A stretch of DNA of 64,000 nucleotides from Adhaeribacter pallidiroseus. Its GTDB lineage: Bacteria > Bacteroidota > Bacteroidia > Cytophagales > Hymenobacteraceae. Location of the stretch: contig NZ_QASA01000001.1 in the NCBI RefSeq assembly GCF_003340495.1, forward strand, positions 4,960,001-5,024,000, written 5' to 3'. The notes beneath the pieces are model-generated. The model was not told where the DNA came from and did not search any database. It worked only from the letters and a program-made list of their open reading frames with translations. A program made the translations under genes and the position numbers. Below are positions 58,241 through 64,000 of the stretch, in pieces (within the stretch, counting starts at the first letter, position 1; each line of letters opens with the position of its first letter).

Positions 58241-59266
58241 ATGAATAAAAAAGTTTCTCTTAAAGACATCGCGCAAAAAGCCGGCGTTTCTACCGCCTTA
58301 GTGTCTTATGTACTGAGTGGCAAAGAAAAAGAAAGCCGGGTAGGTCAGGAAATGGCTATTAAAATCAAGCAAATAGCCAAAGAGCTGAATTACCAGCCCA
58401 ACCACCTAGCTAAAAGCCTGCGCAGCGGCAAAACGCACACCATCGGGTTAATTATCGCCGATATCTCTAACCCGTTTTTCGCCAATATCGCTCGGATTGT
58501 AGAAGACGAAGCCAAAAAATCAGGCTACACGGTTATTATTGGCAGCTCCGACGAAAACCCCGACAATTCCTGGGATTTACTCAATGTTCTGCTGAACCGC
58601 CAGGTAGATGGTTTTATTATTGTTTCTTCGGAAAACTCGCAAAACCAAATTTATTACCTGAAAGAACAACACGTTCCTTTTATTTTACTCGACCGCTATT
58701 TCCCGGAAATTCAGGCTGACTTTGTATCCATCAATAATTTTAAAGCAGCGTACGATGCGGGCGTACATTTAATAAAAAATAACTACCGCCGGATTGGGTT
58801 TATTGGCTACAAGTCGCAGCTTTTTCACATGCAGGAAAGAATTCGGGGTTACCAGCTAGCTTTAAAAGAACACAAAATTACGCCGCACAAAAGCTGGTTA
58901 AAAGAAGTCCGGATTCAGCACATCGAAAAAGAAGTCCGGCTGGCCATGGATGAATTTATGGCGGCTGAAGCACCGGTTGACGCCATTATTTTTGCGACTT
59001 ACAGTTTAGCCACCAACGGCCTTAAATATTTAAACGAGCTCCAATTAAAAGTACCGGCCGATGTAGGCATCGTTAGTTTCGGGCAGGCCGAGGTATTTGA
59101 TTTGTATTACTGCCCCATTACCTATTTACACCAGCCCATCGGCGATTTAGGCAAAACCGCGGTGGAGCTTTTGATAAAAAAATTAAAAAATCCGGACGAA
59201 GGCATGCGGCAGGTGTTAATGGAAGCCAAACTTATCAGCCGCGAATCTTCCAGAGCGAAAGAATAG
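58241..59266 (+). CDS. LacI-family transcriptional regulator
   Basis: The 341-residue protein starts with the LacI HTH (KKVSLKDIAQKAGVSTALVS, YVLSGKEKESRVG) and the hinge-helix region NYQPNHLAKSLRSGKTHTIG. A periplasmic-binding-protein-like effector domain follows (LIIADISNPFFANIARIVED, VPFILLDRYFPEIQADFVSI, VGIVSFGQAEVF). It probably senses a sugar acid or its breakdown product and controls the flanking galactonate genes on both sides. It stands in the same direction as the two dehydratase genes and divergent from dgoK. Confidence 0.95.
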   Translation: MNKKVSLKDIAQKAGVSTALVSYVLSGKEKESRVGQEMAIKIKQIAKELNYQPNHLAKSLRSGKTHTIGLIIADISNPFFANIARIVEDEAKKSGYTVIIGSSDENPDNSWDLLNVLLNRQVDGFIIVSSENSQNQIYYLKEQHVPFILLDRYFPEIQADFVSINNFKAAYDAGVHLIKNNYRRIGFIGYKSQLFHMQERIRGYQLALKEHKITPHKSWLKEVRIQHIEKEVRLAMDEFMAAEAPVDAIIFATYSLATNGLKYLNELQLKVPADVGIVSFGQAEVFDLYYCPITYLHQPIGDLGKTAVELLIKKLKNPDEGMRQVLMEAKLISRESSRAKE

Positions 59267-59285
59267 GATTTTTTTAAATTTTAGC

Positions 59286-59303
59286 TTAATCGATTAACGA
59301 TTT
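59286..59303. promoter_or_regulatory. Candidate LacI-type operator 3
   Basis: TTAATCGATTAA is a perfect 12-base palindrome with central CG, continued as ATTAACGATT. It lies 20 bases after the lacI-type stop and 139 bases before the next gene. Confidence 0.48.
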
Positions 59304-59435
59304 TTTAGGGTTTACTATTGCTTATTTAATTACCGCGGTAAAATCAGCTTATACATTTTAATATCCAGCTGATTATAAACGTTTTAGCAATCGAACATCG
59401 AACAACGAATAACGAGCAAAACTTACATACACATT

Positions 59436-60677
59436 ATGCAACGAAGACATTTCCTGAAGTCCGCCATGCTGGGGTCCGCCGCCGTTTTGGCCGGTTTCCC
59501 GCTCATTAAAGCCGAGGCCGCTTCTAAAATGAAAATTACGAAAATCCGGTACTACAGCGCACCGGGTTACAACAAGCCCTTGTTTAACCAGGCCCGGGGC
59601 ATTGTGGAAATCGAAACCAGCGGCGGCATTATCGGTATTGGCGAAGGCGGCTCCCGGGACATGATTGAGCAATGCGCCCAGATGATGATTGGCGAAGATC
59701 CTTTCCGGATTGAGCATATCTGGCAAACCTTGTACCGGGGCATGTTTTACCCGCCGGGCCGCGAAAAACTACACGCCCTGGGTGCCCTGGAAATGGCCTT
59801 GTGGGATATTAAAGGCAAAGCCTTAAACGTGCCGGTCTACGATTTACTCGGCGGCGCCACCCGCGATTATGTAGAATGCTATGCTACCGGGTTCCGGGCC
59901 TCTAAAGCCAAAGACGAAGAACAACGGGCCCGCGACTGCATCGAAGCGGGCTTACGCGCTTACCGCATTGGTCCCACCGGCGGCAACGGCGACGCCCCGT
60001 TTGATTTTTACGAAAACGCCAAGAAAACCATTGAGTTCTCGAAACGCATCGATGCGGCGGTAGGCGGCGGGGGCAAATGGGCCATTGATTTACACACCCG
60101 CTTTGATACGCCCGAAGCCATTAAAATATGCACCGCTTTGGAAGAGTTAGAACCTTTTTTTGTGGAAGACCCGATTCGCTCGGAAAACCCGGATGTATTC
60201 AAAACCTTGCGCCCCATGCTGAAAGTGCCGCTAACCGTAGGCGAGCAATTCGGCGACCGCTGGGATATTAACACTATGATGGAACAGCATTTAATTGATT
60301 ACTCCCGGGTAACCCTGCCCAATACCGGGGGCATTACCGAATTTAAAAAAATCACGTCCATCGCCGAAACCCACTACGTCGGTATGATTCCGCATTTCAC
60401 GGGGCCTTTGTCTACGGCGGCGCTGGTGCATACTTTGGGTTCCAGCAGCCCGATCCGGGCCATGATCGAACTGGCCGGGGGCGAGCCCGAGAAAATACCT
60501 TATTTCAACGATGATTATGTACTTTTTAAAAACGGCAAGCTTTACCTCAATCCGGCTCCGGGTTTAGGCGTGAAGTTCAACCCGAAAAAAGCTGATTTTG
60601 TGTTGGAAGTTACTGCTAATACCAAGTTCCCGCACCCAATTCTGCATAGCCCGGATGGCGCAGTGCATAATTGGTAA
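59436..60677 (+). CDS. Enolase-superfamily (mandelate racemase/muconate lactonizing) enzyme with Tat signal
   Basis: The 413-residue protein begins with a twin-arginine signal (MQRRHFLKSAMLGSAAVLAG). The MR/MLE core follows: an N-terminal capping domain (GIVEIETSGGIIGIGEGGSR), a TIM barrel with metal ligands in WAIDLHTRFD (about 215), FVEDPI (about 242) and VGEQFG (about 268), then TLPNTGGITEFKK and IPHFTGPLSTAA (about 318). It dehydrates or epimerises a sugar acid; substrate is open, as this branch includes galactonate, gluconate and mannonate dehydratases. It is followed by a galactonate-dehydratase-like gene. Confidence 0.92.
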   Translation: MQRRHFLKSAMLGSAAVLAGFPLIKAEAASKMKITKIRYYSAPGYNKPLFNQARGIVEIETSGGIIGIGEGGSRDMIEQCAQMMIGEDPFRIEHIWQTLYRGMFYPPGREKLHALGALEMALWDIKGKALNVPVYDLLGGATRDYVECYATGFRASKAKDEEQRARDCIEAGLRAYRIGPTGGNGDAPFDFYENAKKTIEFSKRIDAAVGGGGKWAIDLHTRFDTPEAIKICTALEELEPFFVEDPIRSENPDVFKTLRPMLKVPLTVGEQFGDRWDINTMMEQHLIDYSRVTLPNTGGITEFKKITSIAETHYVGMIPHFTGPLSTAALVHTLGSSSPIRAMIELAGGEPEKIPYFNDDYVLFKNGKLYLNPAPGLGVKFNPKKADFVLEVTANTKFPHPILHSPDGAVHNW

Positions 60678-60799
60678 GCCACCTAGGTAGTATTTGATAG
60701 CTTACCGAGTACCTGTTAATAAGATAATTCCGGGTTAATAAAGCTGGTTGCCGATCCGGAATTTTAAAAAATAGAAGGATAATTTTTAAGCAATACTAA

Positions 60800-62056
60800 A
60801 TGAAATCTTCTACGAATAATTCTGGTATTTCCCGACGAAAAGCGATTCAGTCGGTTTTGGGAGTAGCGGGTTTGGGCTTAACGCTGCCAGCTTCGTCGTA
60901 CGCGTATGCTGCTCCGCCGCCACCCACCTACTACCGCGAAAAAGTTAAAATTACCCGCCTGGAAACTTTCCTGATTAAGCCTCGCTGGATTTTTCTGCGC
61001 ATTCACACCGATGCTGGCGTGGTAGGTTTAGGCGAACCGTTGCTGGAAGGCCGGGCGCTTACCATTCAAACGGCCATTAAAGAAGTAGAACCTTACTTAA
61101 TCGGCAAAGACCCGCGGCAGGTAGTGCACCATTGGCAGGCCATTTACCGCCACGCTTTTTACCGGGGCGGCCCCATTTTAACCAGCGCCTTAAGCGGCAT
61201 CGACCATGCTCTATGGGACATTAAGGGCAAATTGCTGAACGTGCCGGTGTACGAGTTGCTGGGTGGCCCTACCCGCGACCGGGTGCGCGTATACGGCCGG
61301 GCCAGCAATGCCGAAGACATGAAGAAACGCGTGGCCGAGGGGTATAAAACCATTAAAACCGGCGTGGCCAAAGAAAACCAAATTCCGGCCCGTATCGTCG
61401 AAAACCCCAAGTTCATCCAGTACGCCGCCGATAATTTTGCTTCGCTGCGGCAGGCCGGCGGCAAAGACATGGACATAGGTATTGATTTTCACGGAGCTAT
61501 TTCGCCGCAAACGGCTAAAGTTCTCATTAAAGAATTAGAGCCTTTTCAGCCGATGTTTGTGGAAGAGCCCTGCCAGGCGCAAAATGTAGATACCATGGCC
61601 GAAATCGCGCACGGCACGCATATCCCGATTGCCACCGGCGAACGCATTTTTACCAAGTGGGGCTTCCGCGAAATCTTGGAGAAAAAAGCCGCCAGCATTT
61701 TACAACCCGATTTATGCCACGCCGGCGGTATTACCGAAGGCCGTTTAATTGCCGGTATGGCCGAAGCGTATTACGTTCCCATTGCGCCACACAATCCCAT
61801 GGGCCCAATTTCTTTAGCGGTTGGTTTGCAGCTGGCTGCCAGCATTCCTAATTTTTTGGTACAGGAACAAGTATCCTTGGGCGAAGGATATTTAAAAAAA
61901 CCATTTAAACTGGAGAAAGACGGCAACGTGCTGGTGCCCACCGGACCAGGTTTAGGCGTGGAACTCGACGAAGACCAGATTAAAGAAAAAATGGGCCACG
62001 ACTGGAAAAATCCGGAATCATACGACCCCCGCGACGGCTCCGTGGTAGATTGGTAA
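60800..62056 (+). CDS. dgoD: D-galactonate dehydratase-like enzyme with Tat signal
   Basis: The 418-residue protein has a twin-arginine type leader (SRRKAIQSVLGVAGLGLTLP) and close DgoD-type features: VGLGEPLLEGRALTIQTAIK, IGKDPRQVVHHWQAIYRHAF, DIGIDFHGAISPQ (about 229), FVEEPCQAQ (about 253), IATGERIFTKWGFRE (about 279), PDLCHAGGITEGR (about 307) and APHNPMGPISLA (about 330). DgoD forms 2-keto-3-deoxygalactonate from galactonate, which the dgoK and aldolase products would process. The gap of 122 bases suggests a common transcript with the previous gene. Assignment of the substrate is by similarity and context. Confidence 0.9.
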   Translation: MKSSTNNSGISRRKAIQSVLGVAGLGLTLPASSYAYAAPPPPTYYREKVKITRLETFLIKPRWIFLRIHTDAGVVGLGEPLLEGRALTIQTAIKEVEPYLIGKDPRQVVHHWQAIYRHAFYRGGPILTSALSGIDHALWDIKGKLLNVPVYELLGGPTRDRVRVYGRASNAEDMKKRVAEGYKTIKTGVAKENQIPARIVENPKFIQYAADNFASLRQAGGKDMDIGIDFHGAISPQTAKVLIKELEPFQPMFVEEPCQAQNVDTMAEIAHGTHIPIATGERIFTKWGFREILEKKAASILQPDLCHAGGITEGRLIAGMAEAYYVPIAPHNPMGPISLAVGLQLAASIPNFLVQEQVSLGEGYLKKPFKLEKDGNVLVPTGPGLGVELDEDQIKEKMGHDWKNPESYDPRDGSVVDW

Positions 62057-62719
62057 ACCCAATAAAATTTTACTCCCGGAACCAACCAAACCGTCGGTAT
62101 AGCCTTAACTGGCGAATAAACAACAGAGTTGCCGGACCCGGATTTTACAGCGCCAACGCTACGTCTTTCCTGAATGAGAAACAAAACTTCTCCCGCTACG
62201 GGCCATTTTTACCCGGAATAATAATCCCGCTCGCTTAAACAGATACTATTTTAAATTTTAGCACCTGAACAGAATGTAACCAGAATTACGAATCAGTAAA
62301 GAATTTCAATCAGAAACTTGCTTTCGTAACGAAATAAGAAATTGAAGTAGTTCTGACGTACCCGTGAAGTAATAAAGTGGTACTTGTAATAATTTTTTTA
62401 ATGAATTCTTACAACTATCCTTGATTAAAATAGCAATCAGGTTTTAAATGAAGTACGGGTTTGCTAATAGCTTTTACCGGTTTATTACGGCTGCAAAAGC
62501 CCTTTAAAATTTAAAAAATAAAAGCTCCGGTAAGTAGATAAAGGCGTGTGCTGGAATCCCCGTCCTGGTTCTTTAAGAAACGGATACCCGATAGAATATA
62601 CCTTAAAATATCAAAAATGTTTTTTCGGATACCCTTGATTGTAAGAAATACAGATAAGCCTTGCCCAAGGAGATAGTACTGCACCTTTTGATTTTGTGTC
62701 AAATAAAAATATTCAGCTA
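62057..62719. other. Intergenic region before the second susC
   Basis: No gene is seen in about 660 bases. The tract contains an AAAATTTAAAAAATAAAAGC word near 62505 and must carry the promoter of the SusC gene. Open frames on both strands here are short and have no coding character. Confidence 0.4.
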
Positions 62720-64000
62720 ATGATGAAAAAAGCTTTACAACTCATTTTAGTGCTTCTGATGCTGTGCTGGCTTCCGGCGCAGGCCCAGAACGATCAGATA
62801 ACCGGCCGCGTAACCGGTCCTGATAAAGTAGGTTTACCGGGCGTAAGTATCCAGATCAGCGGAACCAACCAAGGTACCGTTACCGATGCCGACGGAAAGT
62901 TTACCCTTGCTGCTCCGGGCAACGCCACGCTCATTTTCTCTTACATTGGGTACACCAACCAAACCGTAAACGTGAACAACCGCTCCGTGCTGGATATTAC
63001 TTTATCTTCGGATACCAAAGCCCTGGACGAAGTAGTAGTAACGGCGCTGGGTATAAAAAGAGAAGCTAAAACCCTGGGCTACGCTACCGCCACCGTTAAC
63101 GCCGACCAGATTGCCGTGAACCGCACGCCCAACGTCATGAGTGGTTTGCAAGGAAAAATGGCCGGCGTGAATATCTCCACCATGGCTACCGGCCCAGGCG
63201 GCACGAGTAAAATCCGGATCCGGGGACAATCGTCGTTTGGCAACCAGAACAGCCCGCTCATTGTAATCAACGGCGTTCCGGTAGATAACTCCAACTATGC
63301 CTTAGGCGGCAATTTTGGCAACCGCATTGCCAATAACTCCGACGGCGGCGACGGCCTGCAAAGCATTAACCCCGACGATATTGAATCCATGACCGTGTTG
63401 AAAGGCGCTACCGCCGCCGCTTTGTACGGTTCCCGGGCGAAAGACGGGGTAGTAATGATTACCACCAAAAGCAAAGGCGAAGGCAAAGGGCTAGGCATTG
63501 AATACAACACCAACTTTACCACCGAAACCCCGCTCGATTTCTCGGATTTTCAGTACGAATACGGGCAGGGCGAAGGCGGTGTCCGGCCCCAGGCGCCTAA
63601 TCCCTTATCCGGCGTATGGAGCTTTGGCGAAAAGTTTCAGCCCGGCATGACCCAGATTTTGTTCGACGGTGAAACCTGGCCCTACGAACCGGTGCGCAAC
63701 CGCATCCGCAAATTTTACAACGTAGGCACGAACTTTACCAATACGGTACGGGTATCGAACAACGGCGAAAACGGCGGCTTTAGCTTATCGTTCGCCAACC
63801 TCGACAGCAAGAGCATTGTGCCGAATTCCAAGTTCAACCGCAAAACCATTAACCTGGGCTTTAACCAGAATATTTCTAAAAAACTGTCTACCTCGGGTAA
63901 TTTAAACTACTCCAACGAGTACAACAGAAACCCGCCCCAGATTAACGGTCAGGAATTTGCCACGCCTACCGTAGTTATGACTTTGGCCAACTCCATGCCT
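62720..64000 (+). CDS. SusC/RagA-family TonB-dependent transporter, 3' end outside window
   Basis: The frame starts at ATG 62720 (MMKKALQLILVLLMLCWLPA signal) and is open to the window end (427 codons). It has the carboxypeptidase-regulatory-like domain (QITGRVTGPDKVGLPGVSIQ), the plug markers LDEVVVTALGIKREAKTLGY, MSGLQGKMAGVNIS and IRIRGQSSFGNQNSPLIVIN, ATAAALYGSRAKDGVVMITT, and the first barrel strands. It differs from the SusC at 41916 (EVVVTALGIKRE instead of EVVVIGYQTVRK), so it is of another subgroup. It follows the galactonate locus and may import the sugar acid or polymer that the locus degrades. Confidence 0.95.
   Translation, partial: MMKKALQLILVLLMLCWLPAQAQNDQITGRVTGPDKVGLPGVSIQISGTNQGTVTDADGKFTLAAPGNATLIFSYIGYTNQTVNVNNRSVLDITLSSDTKALDEVVVTALGIKREAKTLGYATATVNADQIAVNRTPNVMSGLQGKMAGVNISTMATGPGGTSKIRIRGQSSFGNQNSPLIVINGVPVDNSNYALGGNFGNRIANNSDGGDGLQSINPDDIESMTVLKGATAAALYGSRAKDGVVMITTKSKGEGKGLGIEYNTNFTTETPLDFSDFQYEYGQGEGGVRPQAPNPLSGVWSFGEKFQPGMTQILFDGETWPYEPVRNRIRKFYNVGTNFTNTVRVSNNGENGGFSLSFANLDSKSIVPNSKFNRKTINLGFNQNISKKLSTSGNLNYSNEYNRNPPQINGQEFATPTVVMTLANSMP

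Overview
The window looks like chromosome from a Bacteroidota bacterium, most likely Cytophagales. This rests on SusC/SusD outer-membrane pairs, tandem FtsX/MacB-type permeases, a triple-tyrosine one-protein regulator and very A/T-rich intergenic DNA built around a TTTTTTAAATTTT-like word. The genus cannot be fixed from sequence alone. No rRNA, tRNA or CRISPR array was seen.

Layout. (1) 1-22 kb: five complete and one truncated FtsX/MacB-type permease genes, all on the + strand, with no ATPase gene, followed by a TolC-type outer-membrane protein. A frameshifted S41 peptidase and an accessory block (11.0-15.4 kb: two cassette-like unknown genes, a RibD/DHFR-like reductase, a CPBP protease and two VOC proteins) interrupt the permease cluster. 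A stump of a lost permease C-terminus lies at the right end of that block. (2) 23.9-30.1 kb: a low-GC run of nine short, co-oriented units, separated by attC-like hairpin sites. In most units the 5' boundary (GTT...) is the reverse complement of that unit's own 3' boundary (...AAC), which is the geometry of integron gene cassettes. The units carry three toxin-antitoxin modules, a HExxH membrane protein, unknown proteins and two decayed genes. A relic of a tyrosine recombinase C-terminus sits just upstream. No intact integrase is present, so I read it as an integron-like cassette array without integrase (CALIN-like). (3) 30-41.3 kb: small housekeeping or stress genes (two GNATs, a sorbosone-dehydrogenase-like protein, a metallo-hydrolase with its probable TetR regulator and a palindromic operator, a Fur-family regulator divergent from a thioredoxin-reductase-like protein, GxxExxY, DinB-like and DUF4097-like proteins), with several pseudogenes (SDR, LytTR, one DUF4097-like gene). 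(4) 41.9-53.6 kb: a glycan-utilisation region (SusC, SusD, a sialidase/GH93-like BNR lipoprotein, a Reg_prop/Y_Y_Y/LuxR regulator and a GH16 enzyme). (5) 54.7-62.1 kb: a D-galactonate-type catabolic locus. An operon of 2-keto-3-deoxygalactonate kinase, KDPG/KDPGal aldolase and an MFS transporter is divergent from a LacI regulator and two enolase-superfamily dehydratases with twin-arginine signals. A second SusC starts at 62.7 kb and runs off the window.

Two features stand out besides the cassette array. First, dispersed palindromic or MITE-like repeats are abundant: a two-copy element with terminal inverted repeats, a 22-bp-arm palindrome, a GATT-rich palindrome family (one copy holding about 12 ATAAACT units) and a composite repeat near 47 and 54 kb. 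Second, disrupted genes are frequent: five in-frame stops and several one-base indels in homopolymers. The indels could be real decay or assembly error, while the nonsense codons argue for real decay in at least part of the set.
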